A stretch of DNA of 64,000 bases from Usitatibacter rugosus (GTDB lineage: Bacteria; Pseudomonadota; Gammaproteobacteria; Burkholderiales; Usitatibacteraceae). This document shows positions 34,965 to 43,737 of the stretch, one piece after another. Below the pieces are notes generated by a model. That model was not told the origin of the DNA. It did not search any database and saw nothing but the letters and a program-made list of their open reading frames with translations. The position numbers were made by a program, and so were the translations under genes. How positions within the stretch are numbered: position 1 is the first letter of the stretch; each line of letters starts with the position of its first letter. The DNA lies in contig NZ_CP053069.1 in NCBI RefSeq assembly GCF_013003965.1, positions 4,433,419 to 4,497,418 of the forward strand, given 5' to 3'.

Positions 34965-35897
34965 ATGACGATCCTGGTTTGCGGCTCGATGGCGTACGAC
35001 ACCATCATGGTGTTCCAGGATCCCTTCCGGAAGCACATCCTCCCGGACCAGATCCACATCCTGAACGTGTGCTTCGTGGTCCCGACCATGCGCCGGGAGT
35101 TCGGCGGCTGCGCCGGAAACATCGCCTACAACCTCAAGCTCCTGGGCGAGGACCCGGCCATCATGGCCACCGTCGGGCACGACTTCGGCCCCTATGCCAC
35201 CCGGCTCGAGGCCCTGGGCCTCTCCGCCCGCCATATCCGGGTCCTGGAGGACCAGTTCACGGCCCAGGCCTTCATCACCACGGACATCGAGGACAACCAG
35301 ATCACGGCCTTCCACCCCGGGGCGATGGGCAGCTCGCACCTGAACCGGATTTCCGAGGCCTCCGGCGTCCGGCTGGGGATTGTCTCTCCCGACGGGCGGG
35401 ACGGAATGATCGAGCACGCCCGGGGCCTGGCCGAGGCCCGGATCCCCTTCCTGTTCGATCCCGGCCAGGGCCTGCCGATGTTCTCGGGCGAGGAGCTGCT
35501 GGGGATGCTGAAGGGCGCCAAGGCGCTCACGGTGAACGACTACGAAGCGAAGATGTTCGAAGAGAAGACCGGTCGCGGCCTTTCGGAGGTCGCGGGGATG
35601 GTGGAAGCTGTCGTCATGACCCGGGGCGCCGAAGGATCGACCGTGTTCACGGGCGGTCAACAGTTCGACGTGCCGGCCGTTAAGGCGGATGGACTCGTGG
35701 ACCCGACCGGGTGCGGTGACGCCTATCGGGCCGGGCTGTTGCACGGCATCGCGAAGGGCTGGGACTGGAAGCGCTGCGCCCGCCTGGCCTCCGTGATGGG
35801 CTCCATCAAGATCGCCCACCGAGGCGGCCAGAACCACAAGCCGGCGCTCGGCGAGATCGCCCAGCGCTACGAGAAGGCATTCGGCGAAGCGCTCTAG
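34965..35897 (+). CDS. PfkB-family carbohydrate/nucleoside kinase
   Basis: This 310-residue ribokinase-fold kinase has the N-terminal substrate region (CGSMAYDTIMVFQDPF), the first PfkB signature GGCAGNIAYNLKLLGEDPAIMATVG, and the second signature DPTGCGDAYRAGLL with the catalytic Asp252. The sequence resembles the adenosine/sugar-kinase branch that betaproteobacteria usually list as adenosine kinase-like; the substrate is not certain. It is cytoplasmic. It starts at ATG 34965 and is followed 10 bases later by the SlyB-like lipoprotein gene. Confidence 0.88.
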   Translation: MTILVCGSMAYDTIMVFQDPFRKHILPDQIHILNVCFVVPTMRREFGGCAGNIAYNLKLLGEDPAIMATVGHDFGPYATRLEALGLSARHIRVLEDQFTAQAFITTDIEDNQITAFHPGAMGSSHLNRISEASGVRLGIVSPDGRDGMIEHARGLAEARIPFLFDPGQGLPMFSGEELLGMLKGAKALTVNDYEAKMFEEKTGRGLSEVAGMVEAVVMTRGAEGSTVFTGGQQFDVPAVKADGLVDPTGCGDAYRAGLLHGIAKGWDWKRCARLASVMGSIKIAHRGGQNHKPALGEIAQRYEKAFGEAL

Positions 35898-35907
35898 GAG
35901 AACGGAC

Positions 35908-36366
35908 ATGAAGATGGCGAAAACGATGTTGATCGCGGGCGTGGCGGCCGTGGTGCTCGGCGGGTGCGCGTATCCGCGCCAGGGCTCCGCGGACTATTCC
36001 GCCTACGGCGTGCGTGGCGAGCAGGAGGTGCGCTTCGGTGTGGTCGAGTCCGTGCGGCTCGTGCGCATCCAGGCGCCCGAATCGGGCGTGGGCACGGCCG
36101 CGGGCGCGGCGCTCGGCGGCGTGGCGGGCAGCACCGTCGGCGGCGGCAGCGGGCAGATCGCGGGCGCGATCGCCGGCATGGTCCTGGGCGGCATCCTGGG
36201 CCAGGCCATCGAGCAGGACGCGAACCAGCGCACCGGCCTCGAGATCACGGTGCTGCTGGATAGCGGCAAGTACCTCGCCATCACGCAGGAAGGCGACGAG
36301 CAGTTCCGCAGCGGCGATCGGGTGCGCGTGCTCTCCGGCCGCGGCGGCAGCCGCGTCACGCACTGA
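35908..36366 (+). CDS. SlyB/Pcp-like glycine-zipper outer-membrane lipoprotein
   Basis: This 152-residue lipoprotein has a signal peptide ending in the lipobox LGGC (Cys20). It has a central glycine-zipper segment at about 65-100 (GTAAGAALGGVAGSTVGG and GMVLGGILGQ) and a C-terminal beta domain with GLEITVLLDSGKYLAITQ and DRVRVLSG. This is the layout of SlyB/Pcp, which sits in the outer membrane and helps envelope integrity under stress. AGGAGAA precedes the ATG. Its TGA overlaps a CTG that may be the true start of the next gene. Confidence 0.88.
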   Translation: MKMAKTMLIAGVAAVVLGGCAYPRQGSADYSAYGVRGEQEVRFGVVESVRLVRIQAPESGVGTAAGAALGGVAGSTVGGGSGQIAGAIAGMVLGGILGQAIEQDANQRTGLEITVLLDSGKYLAITQEGDEQFRSGDRVRVLSGRGGSRVTH

Positions 36367-36497
36367 CATCCCACGCGCGCACCGGACGGATCGTTCGGGC
36401 GATCCGTTGGTCGCGCACGCTCGCGCACGTCGCGCTCGCGTTCGGCATCCTCAAGTTCGCCTACCCGCGCGTCGACCGCGGCCGGCGACGCGAGATC

Positions 36498-37157
36498 ATG
36501 TCGTGGTGGTCGGGCAAGCTGCTTCGCATCCTCGCCGTTGAAGTCGTCGTCGAGGGCGACCCGCCGTCGACGAGCACGCCGGTGATGATGGCGCCCAACC
36601 ACGTCTCGTGGCTCGACACCTTCGCCATCTCCGCCGTGCGGCCCACGCGCTTCATCGCCAAGAGCGAGATCCGCGACTGGCCCATCGCCGGCTGGGTCGC
36701 CCAGCGCTCGGGCACGCTCTTCATCCGCCGGGCCAAGCGCAACGACACGGCGCGCATCAACGAGCTGGTGCACGCCGCCCTCGCGGAAGGCGACTGCGTC
36801 GGCTTCTTCCCCGAGGGCACCACGAGCGAAGGCGACACGCTGCTCAAGTTCCACAGCTCCCTCTTCGAGCCCGCGGTCGCCAACGGCGCCACCGTGCAGC
36901 CGGTGGCGATCCGCTACGAGCACCCCGACGGCACGCACTGCCGCGCGATGAGCTTCGTGGGCGACCTCTCGTTCCAGCAGTCGCTGGGCCTCGTCATTCG
37001 CCAGAAGCGTTCGGTGGCCCGCGTGCGGTTCGCCCCAGCCATCAATCCGGCGGGCTTCACGCGACGCGACGTCGCACGCATGGCGCGCGCGAAGGTCGCT
37101 ACTCTTCTTGGCCTTCCCGAGACGGACACTCCACCGAGTACAGCGCCCGATCGCTGA
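36498..37157 (+). CDS. PlsC-family 1-acyl-glycerol-3-phosphate acyltransferase
   Basis: The acyltransferase core is complete: the HX4D motif NHVSWLD, the acyl-acceptor stretch IRRAKRND, and FPEGTTSEG. It should transfer an acyl chain to a lysophospholipid at the inner membrane. The first ATG is at 36498, giving 219 residues. However, an in-frame homologous-looking extension continues back to 36363 (RTLAHVALAFGILKFAYPRVD, a membrane-helix-like stretch typical of the family). It contains no ATG, GTG or TTG. A CTG at 36363 overlaps the preceding stop as CTGA and would give 264 residues. The 3' end overlaps convergent apaH by 59 bases. Confidence 0.85.
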   Translation: MSWWSGKLLRILAVEVVVEGDPPSTSTPVMMAPNHVSWLDTFAISAVRPTRFIAKSEIRDWPIAGWVAQRSGTLFIRRAKRNDTARINELVHAALAEGDCVGFFPEGTTSEGDTLLKFHSSLFEPAVANGATVQPVAIRYEHPDGTHCRAMSFVGDLSFQQSLGLVIRQKRSVARVRFAPAINPAGFTRRDVARMARAKVATLLGLPETDTPPSTAPDR

Positions 37158-37920
37158 GGCGTGCGGCGGTGAGCGCGCGGCCCCAGATGCAGCCGCTGTC
37201 CAGGGCGAGCAGGTCGTCACGCACCACGAGGCCGAGCGCGGACCAATGCCCGCAGACGATCGCGTGGTCGCGGCTGCGCCGGGCCGGCACGTCGAACCAG
37301 GGCGTCCAGCCGTCGTGCGCGTCGCCGGGCTCTCCCTTGAACTTGAGCACCATGCGGCCCTCGTCGTCGACCACGCGAAGGCGCGTCATCGCGTTCACGA
37401 TCGCGCGAAGGCGGTCGTGGCCCTCGAGGTCGTCGCTCCAGCGCTCCGGCTTGTCGCCGTACATCTTCTCGAGGAAGCGCCGGTAGCCGGGCCCGCGGAG
37501 CGCGGTTTCCACCTCAGCGGCCAACGCGCGCGCTTGCTCGATCGTCCACTGCGGCATCAAGCCCGCGTGGACCATCGCGATGCCGCCTTCGACATGCATC
37601 AGCGCTCGCGTGCGCAGCCACGCGATGAGCTCGTCGCGATCGGGAGCCTTCAGGATGTCGTCGAGGGTGTCGCGCCCCTTCTGCTTCTCGAGGCCCTCGG
37701 CCACGCACACGAGGTGGAGGTCGTGGTTGCCGAGCACGGTGACGGCGCGCTCGCCGAGCGACTTCACGAAGCGCAGGCACTGGAGCGACTCGGGACCGCG
37801 GTTGACGAGATCGCCCACGAACCAGAGGCGGTCGCGGGCGGGATCGAAACGGATCGTCTCGAGCAGGCGCTCGAGCGGCGTGAAGCAGCCCTGCAGGTCG
37901 CCGATCGCGTAATCGGCCAC
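37099..37920 (-). CDS. apaH: Symmetrical bis(5'-nucleosyl)-tetraphosphatase
   Basis: This 273-residue metallophosphatase splits Ap4A into two ADP. The metal-binding motifs are all present: GDLQG near the N-terminus, GDLVNRGPES, GNHDLHLV, AMVHAGLMPQW, and CGHWSALG with DSGCIWG near the end. It controls cellular dinucleoside polyphosphates and acts in the cytoplasm. Its start lies 7 bases from the cytochrome gene on the same strand. Its C-terminal coding end overlaps the convergent acyltransferase. Confidence 0.94.
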   Translation of the reverse strand: MADYAIGDLQGCFTPLERLLETIRFDPARDRLWFVGDLVNRGPESLQCLRFVKSLGERAVTVLGNHDLHLVCVAEGLEKQKGRDTLDDILKAPDRDELIAWLRTRALMHVEGGIAMVHAGLMPQWTIEQARALAAEVETALRGPGYRRFLEKMYGDKPERWSDDLEGHDRLRAIVNAMTRLRVVDDEGRMVLKFKGEPGDAHDGWTPWFDVPARRSRDHAIVCGHWSALGLVVRDDLLALDSGCIWGRALTAARLSDRALYSVECPSREGQEE

Positions 37921-37927
37921 GAGGAGC

Positions 37928-38500
37928 CTACTTGGCCGCGTTCACCATGTAGTCGACGGCGGCTTTCACGTCCGCATCGGGGAGCGACGCGTTGCCGCCC
38001 TTCGCGGGCATCGCGCCCTTGCCCTTCAGCGCGATCTCATAGAGGTGGGGGACGCCGCCCTTGATGTGCGGAGCCCAGGCGGCCTTGTCGCCGAACTTCG
38101 GAGCGCCGGCGATGCCCGCGCCATGGCAGGCCACGCACGTCGTGTCGTAGACCTTCTTGCCGTCGGCGGCTCCCCCCGCCTTGGCTGCCGCCGGAGGAAT
38201 CACCGCCGCCACCACCGGGACCATGCCGGCCTTGGCGGGCTCGGCCTTGGCCGGCTCGGGCGCCTTCGCATTCGGATCGATCGCCAGCTTGGCGACCGGC
38301 GCGATGCGCTGCGCCACCGTCGCGGCCGACATCGCCGGATCGTCCTTGGACGAGCGCTTGGCATACGCCCCGATGGCGAACTGCACCAGCAGGATGATGC
38401 CCACCACGAGGGCCACGGCCCCGATGGCGACGATGATCGCCAGCTTCACCGGGTGCGTTTCGAGATTGGCTTCGATGGCGTCGGGATGGTGCTCGTGCAT
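37928..38500 (-). CDS. Membrane-anchored cytochrome c5-type protein
   Basis: This 190-residue protein has one N-terminal membrane helix (about 20-43), a flexible Ala/Pro/Lys linker (about 78-108) and a class I cytochrome c domain. Haem attaches at CVACH (Cys122, Cys125, His126), and the distal methionine is in KGAMPAKGG (Met164). The domain ends in the usual helix AVDYMVNAAK. Such cytochromes carry electrons in the periplasm to terminal oxidases. A GAAGGAAA ribosome-binding stretch lies before the ATG. It is transcribed divergently from the tRNA and shares a short region with its promoter. Confidence 0.88.
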   Translation of the reverse strand: MHEHHPDAIEANLETHPVKLAIIVAIGAVALVVGIILLVQFAIGAYAKRSSKDDPAMSAATVAQRIAPVAKLAIDPNAKAPEPAKAEPAKAGMVPVVAAVIPPAAAKAGGAADGKKVYDTTCVACHGAGIAGAPKFGDKAAWAPHIKGGVPHLYEIALKGKGAMPAKGGNASLPDADVKAAVDYMVNAAK

Positions 38501-38542
38501 GGTTTTCCTTCGGGTTAGGGTCGGAATTATAGCCGGAATCGT

Positions 38543-38548
38543 TTAGAA
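38543..38548 (+). promoter_or_regulatory. Likely -10 box of the tRNA-Arg promoter
   Basis: TAGAAT lies 12 bases before the first base of the tRNA, the expected place for a sigma-70 -10 element. The -35 position has no clear TTGACA match, so strength cannot be judged. The same short gap also has to hold the cytochrome promoter on the other strand. Confidence 0.45.
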
Positions 38549-38560
38549 TCCGACACATAC

Positions 38561-38637
38561 GCGCCCGTAGCTCAGCTGGATAGAGTACTGCCCTCCGAAG
38601 GCAGGGGTCGCACGTTCGAATCGTGTCGGGCGCGCCA
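38561..38637 (+). tRNA. tRNA-Arg (anticodon CCG)
   Basis: A full cloverleaf is visible. The acceptor stem GCGCCCG pairs with CGGGCGC, followed by the discriminator G and an encoded CCA. The D arm is GCTCAGCTGGATAGAGT, the anticodon stem CTGCC/GGCAG has loop CTCCGAA (anticodon CCG), and the T arm contains GTTCGAATC. It reads CGG arginine codons, which are frequent in this GC-rich genome. The gene stands alone between the cytochrome and O-antigen-ligase genes. Confidence 0.97.
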
Positions 38638-38654
38638 TACAAAATCGTTCGGCC

Positions 38655-39869
38655 ATGAACCGGATTCCCTTCGCCGAGCGCATCCTCCTCGCCTCCACCA
38701 CCCTGTTCCTGGCCGTCGCTCCGTTCACGGCGTCGGCGGGGTGGCGTGCGGCGACACTGATTGCGGCTTCGGCGAGCGCGGCGTTCCTCGTAGCGCGCGG
38801 CGCCCTCGCGGTCCCGCGTCCCCTGCCCCGCGCGCTGCTCGTGGCGCTCGCCGCCTGGTGCATCCTCGCCATCGCGTCGCTCGCGTGGAGCGTGGACCGC
38901 GCCCTCACGTTCAACGAGCTTCGCGCGCAGCTCCTCTACGGCCTCCTCGCGTTCGGCGCCTTCTACGTCGCGTCCGATCCGGCGCGCTGGCGCCTGTGGT
39001 GGAAGGCGATGCTCGCGTGCGCGTTCGTGCTGCTGGCGGCGGAAGTCTCGAGGGAGCACCTCGAGCCCCTGCTGGGAACGCGCGAGTGGGATGGCGGCGG
39101 CGGGGCGTTCTCCACGCACCTCGTGATCCTGGCGCCCCTGCTGCTGCCGCTCGCGTGGCCCACGGAAGGCGGCACCCGGCGCCCGACCCTCCTCTTCGTG
39201 CTCGCGCTCGTGGTCCTCTTCTACGCGGCATGGCGCACCGAGAACCGCATCGTGTGGCTCGCGTTCCTCGTCGCGTATGGGATCGCGGCGATCGCGCACC
39301 ACTTCGCGCGCGAATGCCGTCCGCGATTCGACGGGGCCCGGTACGTGGCGGTCGCGGGCGTGCTGGCGATCGTCGTGCTCGCGGGCTTCACCGCGCACTA
39401 TCGCGCTCCGCCGGCCGATGCCGGCCACGTCCTGCCCCTCGCCGGCATCGAGGCGGACCTGCGCCCGAAGATCTGGTCGCTCGCGATCGAGCGCATCGCC
39501 GAGGCGCCGCTGCTCGGCCACGGTTACGGCCGCGAGGTCCTGGCCCCGGTGTTCCAGGGCGAGACGCCGCACTACGGCAACCATCCCGAAGTGCGGCATG
39601 CGCACAACGTGTTCCTCGACGTAGCGCTGCAGCTGGGCTGGATCGGTGAAGCGATCTTCATCGCGATCCTCGCGATCCTCGCGATCGAGTTCGCGCGTGC
39701 GCTGCGACGGCGCGAGACCTGCCCCGCGGGCATCCTCGGCATCGCGGTGCTTGGCGGCTTCGTGACCAAGAACCTCACCGACGATTTCTTCTATCGCCAG
39801 AACGGCGTGGTGTTCTGGGCGGTGATGGGCATGCTGATCGGGCTCACGCGCCTGCGCGAAGCGCGATGA
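38655..39869 (+). CDS. O-antigen ligase-like polytopic membrane protein
   Basis: This 404-residue protein has about ten hydrophobic segments and a large periplasmic loop between about 255 and 325. It belongs to the Wzy/WaaL polymerase-ligase class. The loop contains GHGYGREV and the [17 protein letters not shown] motif, where conserved histidine and arginine residues of the class lie. Such enzymes attach O-antigen to lipid A-core, or polymerise it, at the periplasmic face. It starts at ATG 38655, just after the tRNA, and overlaps the glycosyltransferase by four bases. Ligase and polymerase cannot be separated from sequence alone. Confidence 0.82.
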   Translation: MNRIPFAERILLASTTLFLAVAPFTASAGWRAATLIAASASAAFLVARGALAVPRPLPRALLVALAAWCILAIASLAWSVDRALTFNELRAQLLYGLLAFGAFYVASDPARWRLWWKAMLACAFVLLAAEVSREHLEPLLGTREWDGGGGAFSTHLVILAPLLLPLAWPTEGGTRRPTLLFVLALVVLFYAAWRTENRIVWLAFLVAYGIAAIAHHFARECRPRFDGARYVAVAGVLAIVVLAGFTAHYRAPPADAGHVLPLAGIEADLRPKIWSLAIERIAEAPLLGHGYGREVLAPVFQGETPHYGNHPEVRHAHNVFLDVALQLGWIGEAIFIAILAILAIEFARALRRRETCPAGILGIAVLGGFVTKNLTDDFFYRQNGVVFWAVMGMLIGLTRLREAR

Positions 39870-40858
39870 AGATCCTCGTCATCCGCCGCGACAACATCGG
39901 CGACCTCGTGCTCACCACGCCGCTCTTTCGCGCTCTGCGCCAGCGCTTCCCCGAGGCGCGCATCGACGCCTTCGTGAACAGCTACAACGCTCCGGTGCTC
40001 GCGGGGCATCCGGACGTGGACCAGGTGCACGAATACACGAAGGGCAAGCATCGCAAGGGTTTCTCTCCGGGCTGGCTCGAGCGCCTGGGGCAGATGTGGC
40101 GGCTTCGCAAGGAGCACTACGACCATGTCGTCATCGCGACCCCGGGCGTTCATCCGCGGCAGATCCGCTTCGCGAGATTCCTCAATCCCGCGCACATCAC
40201 CGCGTTCGTCCCGCCGGGCTGGAAGATGTTCGGTGTGGACCAACCGGTGGAGTACCTCGGCAAGGACCGGCATCACCTGCTGATGACCTACCGAATCCTC
40301 CTGCCGTTCGGCATCGAGGGCGATCCGCCGGCGCCGCGCATCGCGTTCACGCCCCCCGCGCATTCACCTGGCGAGGCTCCGGTGATCGCGATCCACGTGA
40401 GTGCCCGCAAGCCCAGCAGCCGCTGGCCCGAGGAGCGCTACGCGGAGCTCATGCGCGCGCTGCACGAGCGGCACGGAGCGCGGTTCCGCCTCTTCTGGGC
40501 GCCGGGTGCGGAGAACGACGCACGCCATCCGGGCGATGACGGCCGGGCCGCGCGCATCCTCGCGAGCGCCGCGGGCCTGCCGGTGGAAGCGGTTGCGACG
40601 AACGAGCTCGAAGGGCTGATCGCGGGCATCGCGGCATGCGATGCGATCGTGTGCAGCGACGGTGGGGCGATGCATCTCGCCGCGGCGATGGGAAAGCCCG
40701 TGGTCTGCTTCTTCGGGGAATCCGAGGCGCACCTGTGGCACCCCTGGGACGTGCCGCACCGGCTGTTGCAGCCCGAGTCGCACGACGTGGCCGACGTCAC
40801 GGTGGACGAGGCGCTGGCGGCTTTCGACGCCCTGCGCCAGGAAGCGAACGCCGCCTAG
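39866..40858 (+). CDS. Family 9 glycosyltransferase (heptosyltransferase-like)
   Basis: This 330-residue cytoplasmic enzyme has a GT-B fold of family GT9. It opens with ILVIRRDNIGDLVLTTPLFRAL, the classic start of LPS heptosyltransferases. It has AIHVSARKPSSRWPEERY mid-way and the donor-binding CSDGGAMHLAAAMGKPVVCFFG. It would add a sugar, probably ADP-heptose, to the LPS core. It is coupled to the O-antigen-ligase gene by an ATGA overlap and its stop is one base from the convergent CapD-like gene. Confidence 0.88.
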   Translation: MKILVIRRDNIGDLVLTTPLFRALRQRFPEARIDAFVNSYNAPVLAGHPDVDQVHEYTKGKHRKGFSPGWLERLGQMWRLRKEHYDHVVIATPGVHPRQIRFARFLNPAHITAFVPPGWKMFGVDQPVEYLGKDRHHLLMTYRILLPFGIEGDPPAPRIAFTPPAHSPGEAPVIAIHVSARKPSSRWPEERYAELMRALHERHGARFRLFWAPGAENDARHPGDDGRAARILASAAGLPVEAVATNELEGLIAGIAACDAIVCSDGGAMHLAAAMGKPVVCFFGESEAHLWHPWDVPHRLLQPESHDVADVTVDEALAAFDALRQEANAA

Positions 40859-40859
40859 C

Positions 40860-42731
40860 TTACGGAGCGGCCTTCGCGCGCGGGACGGCCTTCAGCTTCG
40901 GGCGCACCTGCGAGTGGAACTCCGGCACCCAGCGCTTGAGATCGCGGCGCACCTCGGCCTCGCTCGGAATGCGCTCGCTCTGCAACCACGAGAGCATGTC
41001 CTCGAGCCAGCCCGCGGCCACCTCGCGTGCCTTGGCGATGCGCAGCTTCGGGTGCGGCGTGGGGCGCGTGTGCTCGTCGTCGGCCAGCAGCTCCTCGAAG
41101 AGCTTCTCTCCGGGGCGCAGCCCCGTGTAGACGATGCGGATCTCGTTCTCGGAGAGATCCGAGAGGCGGATCATGTCGCGCGCGACGTCGACGATCTTCA
41201 CCGGCTCGCCCATGTCCATCACGAAGATCTCGCCGCCGAGACCCATGCAGCCGGCCTGCAGCACGAGCTGCGCGGCCTCGGGGATCGACATGAAGTAGCG
41301 GACCATCTCCGGGTGCGTCACGGTGACCGGGCCGCCCTTGTCGATCTGGTCCTGGAACTTCGGGATCACGCTGCCGGCGCTTCCGAGCACGTTGCCGAAG
41401 CGGACCATCTCGAAGCGCGTGTTGCTGCCGGCCTGGAGCGCCTGGCACACCATCTCCGCGAGGCGCTTCGAAGCACCCATCACGTTGGTGGGGTTCACGG
41501 CCTTGTCGGTCGAGACGAAGACGAACTTCCGCACGTCGTAGTCGATGGCGGTGCGGGCCACGACGTAGGTGCCGAGCACATTGTTCAGCACCGCTTCCCA
41601 CGCGTTGGCTTCTTCCATCAGCGGCACATGCTTGTACGCGGCCGCATGGAAGACATGCGCGGGCCGGTACTGGTGCATGACCTGCGCCATGCGCTTGGCG
41701 TTCTTCACGTCGCCGATGGCGCTCACCACCGGGATCTCGGGGAATTGCTCGCGCAGCGCTTCGTCCACCTTGTACATGGCGAACTCGCTCTGCTCGAAGA
41801 GCACCAGCATCGCGGGTTGGTACGCAGCGATCTGGCGGCAGAGCTCGGAACCGATCGAGCCGCCGGCGCCCGTGACCATCACCACCTGGCTGGTGAGCAG
41901 GTCGTGGAGGCCCGCGTCGTCCAGAGTGACCGGTTCCCTCTTCATCAAATCCTCGACCGCGACCTTGCGGATGCGAGCGGCCACCGGCTTGTTCGCGGAC
42001 GTGCTGAGCGCGGGTGCCGTCATCACCTGCACGCGGGCTCGCTTGCAGATATCGACCACGCGGCGGCGGACGCTGTACGCCACCGAGGGCATGGCGACGA
42101 TCGCGTGGCGCACCTTGAGGCGCGTCGCGAATTTCGGGAGGTCCTCGAGCGGGCCCAGCACGCGCACGCCGTTGAGGAGGCGGCCGAGCTTGGCGCCGTC
42201 GTCATCGAGCATGCCGACCACGCGCCAGTCGTGGCTGCGGCCCAATTCCTTCACGAGGCCCACCGCCGCATCGCCCGCGCCGATGACGAGGACGGGGCTG
42301 CCCACTTCGCCGCCGCGGCCGTAGAGCGTCCACTCCTTGAACGAGCGGTAGGCCATGCGCGAGCCGGCCATGATCACGATGAGGAAGAGCGGATAGAGGA
42401 TGTATTCGCGGTAGTCGAGGTAGACGTCCAGGTCCGCGACGCGAAGCATGATCGACAGGAGGACGGTGCCCGTGAGCACGGAGAAGATCACGCGCTGGAT
42501 GTCGGGCAGGCTCGTGTATCGCCACACGCCCTGGTAGACGCCGAAGAAGTAGCTGACGGCAACCTGAGTCGGGATCGCGATCAGCGCGATGGCGCCGACG
42601 ACGTCGAAGACGTAGGGAGGCAGCGGGCCGTTGAGCGTGAGGAGCCCGGCGGCACAGCCGGCCAGCACGAGGGCGGTGCCGTCGTGCATGGTTGCAGCAA
42701 GGGAGTGGAAGTCGAGGCGGACGGCCTTCAT
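40860..42731 (-). CDS. CapD/WbpM-like UDP-sugar 4,6-dehydratase, membrane-bound
   Basis: This 623-residue protein has four membrane helices in its first 130 residues, a CoA-binding-like Rossmann domain (PVLVIGAGDAAVGLVKEL) and a C-terminal SDR domain. The SDR part has the NAD loop VMVTGAGGSIGSELCRQ and the catalytic stretch STDKAVNPTNVMGASKR. The usual Tyr is Met in the MxxxK motif, as in WbpM/PglF. It converts UDP-GlcNAc to a 4-keto-6-deoxy sugar for O-antigen or related glycans. It lies two bases after the GT4 gene and belongs to the minus-strand half of the polysaccharide cluster. Confidence 0.92.
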   Translation of the reverse strand: MKAVRLDFHSLAATMHDGTALVLAGCAAGLLTLNGPLPPYVFDVVGAIALIAIPTQVAVSYFFGVYQGVWRYTSLPDIQRVIFSVLTGTVLLSIMLRVADLDVYLDYREYILYPLFLIVIMAGSRMAYRSFKEWTLYGRGGEVGSPVLVIGAGDAAVGLVKELGRSHDWRVVGMLDDDGAKLGRLLNGVRVLGPLEDLPKFATRLKVRHAIVAMPSVAYSVRRRVVDICKRARVQVMTAPALSTSANKPVAARIRKVAVEDLMKREPVTLDDAGLHDLLTSQVVMVTGAGGSIGSELCRQIAAYQPAMLVLFEQSEFAMYKVDEALREQFPEIPVVSAIGDVKNAKRMAQVMHQYRPAHVFHAAAYKHVPLMEEANAWEAVLNNVLGTYVVARTAIDYDVRKFVFVSTDKAVNPTNVMGASKRLAEMVCQALQAGSNTRFEMVRFGNVLGSAGSVIPKFQDQIDKGGPVTVTHPEMVRYFMSIPEAAQLVLQAGCMGLGGEIFVMDMGEPVKIVDVARDMIRLSDLSENEIRIVYTGLRPGEKLFEELLADDEHTRPTPHPKLRIAKAREVAAGWLEDMLSWLQSERIPSEAEVRRDLKRWVPEFHSQVRPKLKAVPRAKAAP

Positions 42732-42733
42732 TT

Positions 42734-43735
42734 TTATTCTCCGGGAGTCCGGTTGGACTGCCGCGCGCCAATGCGGTTCTTATTGTCTCGGGGATATTTC
42801 AACTCGAGGGCCGGTACGAGCAAGCCGTACAAAATCAGCCAGGCCAACAGTATACCGCGTTGCAGCAATTCACCGCCCCGGAGCGCCGCAAGAGCGCTTG
42901 CTGCAGCGCACAGCATGAGCCCCGCCATCACCAGGGCCAGCTTCCGGGCACTCCATCCAGAAAGTACAAGTCGCTGGTAGGCGTGCTCGCGATGCGCGAC
43001 CCAAGCGCGCTCGCCGCGTACCACCCGGCGGATCAACGTCACCGAAGCATCGGCGATGAAAGGCGAGAAGACGAGCAGCGGCAGCCACGGCGGCCAGGCG
43101 CCCTCGACGGTGCCGATCGTGCCCAAGGCCGCCGCAAGGAAACCGAGGGGCACCGAGCCGGCGTCGCCCATGAAGATGCGCGCGGGCGGGAAGTTGAACG
43201 CGAGGAAGCCGCCGGCCGCCGAGGCCACGCACGCGCACACCAGCGCCAGCGGAATCGCGCCGGAATGCGAGGCGGCGATCGACAGCGTGCCGAATCCGAT
43301 CACGGCCATCAGCCCCGCGAGCCCATCGGCCCCGTCCATGAAGTTGTAGAGATTCGCCGACCACACGATGCCCAGCGCGATCACGACGATCCAGGCGCCG
43401 GACGTGGAGATGCCTGCGATGACGACCGCGGCCGCCAGATGCGCGGAGAGACGAACCGCCACCGGAAGGCTGCGCCAGTCATCGACCGCGGAGACCGCGC
43501 AGAGGGCGAGCGCGCAAGCGAGCGCGATGCGATGCGGTGTCTCGCCAAACAGCATGGCGCACGAGACCGCACCCACCATGACGCCCAGGCCGCCGAGACG
43601 AGGCGTGGGTTCGGCGTGCAGCGAGCGTTCGTTCGGACGATCGACGAGGCGATCGCGAAGCGCCGTCCGCATTGCGAGGAGGATCACCCCTGCGGCGATC
43701 GCGCTGGGCAGTGCGAGGGCGACGACCCAGGACAT
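42734..43735 (-). CDS. Undecaprenyl-phosphate sugar-phosphate transferase (WbpL/WecA-like)
   Basis: This 333-residue polytopic membrane protein of the MraY/WecA family has about ten helices. Conserved loops are visible: NERSLHAEPTPRLGGLG, DDWRSLPVAVRL, NLYNFMDGADGLAG with the metal-binding aspartates, and FMGDAGSVPLGFL. A basic HREHAYQRL follows later. It starts lipid-linked glycan synthesis by moving a sugar phosphate from a UDP-sugar onto undecaprenyl phosphate. It sits between the epimerase gene (two bases away) and the CapD-like gene, matching the WbpL-WbpM type cluster. Confidence 0.9.
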   Translation of the reverse strand: MSWVVALALPSAIAAGVILLAMRTALRDRLVDRPNERSLHAEPTPRLGGLGVMVGAVSCAMLFGETPHRIALACALALCAVSAVDDWRSLPVAVRLSAHLAAAVVIAGISTSGAWIVVIALGIVWSANLYNFMDGADGLAGLMAVIGFGTLSIAASHSGAIPLALVCACVASAAGGFLAFNFPPARIFMGDAGSVPLGFLAAALGTIGTVEGAWPPWLPLLVFSPFIADASVTLIRRVVRGERAWVAHREHAYQRLVLSGWSARKLALVMAGLMLCAAASALAALRGGELLQRGILLAWLILYGLLVPALELKYPRDNKNRIGARQSNRTPGE

Positions 43736-43737
43736 GG

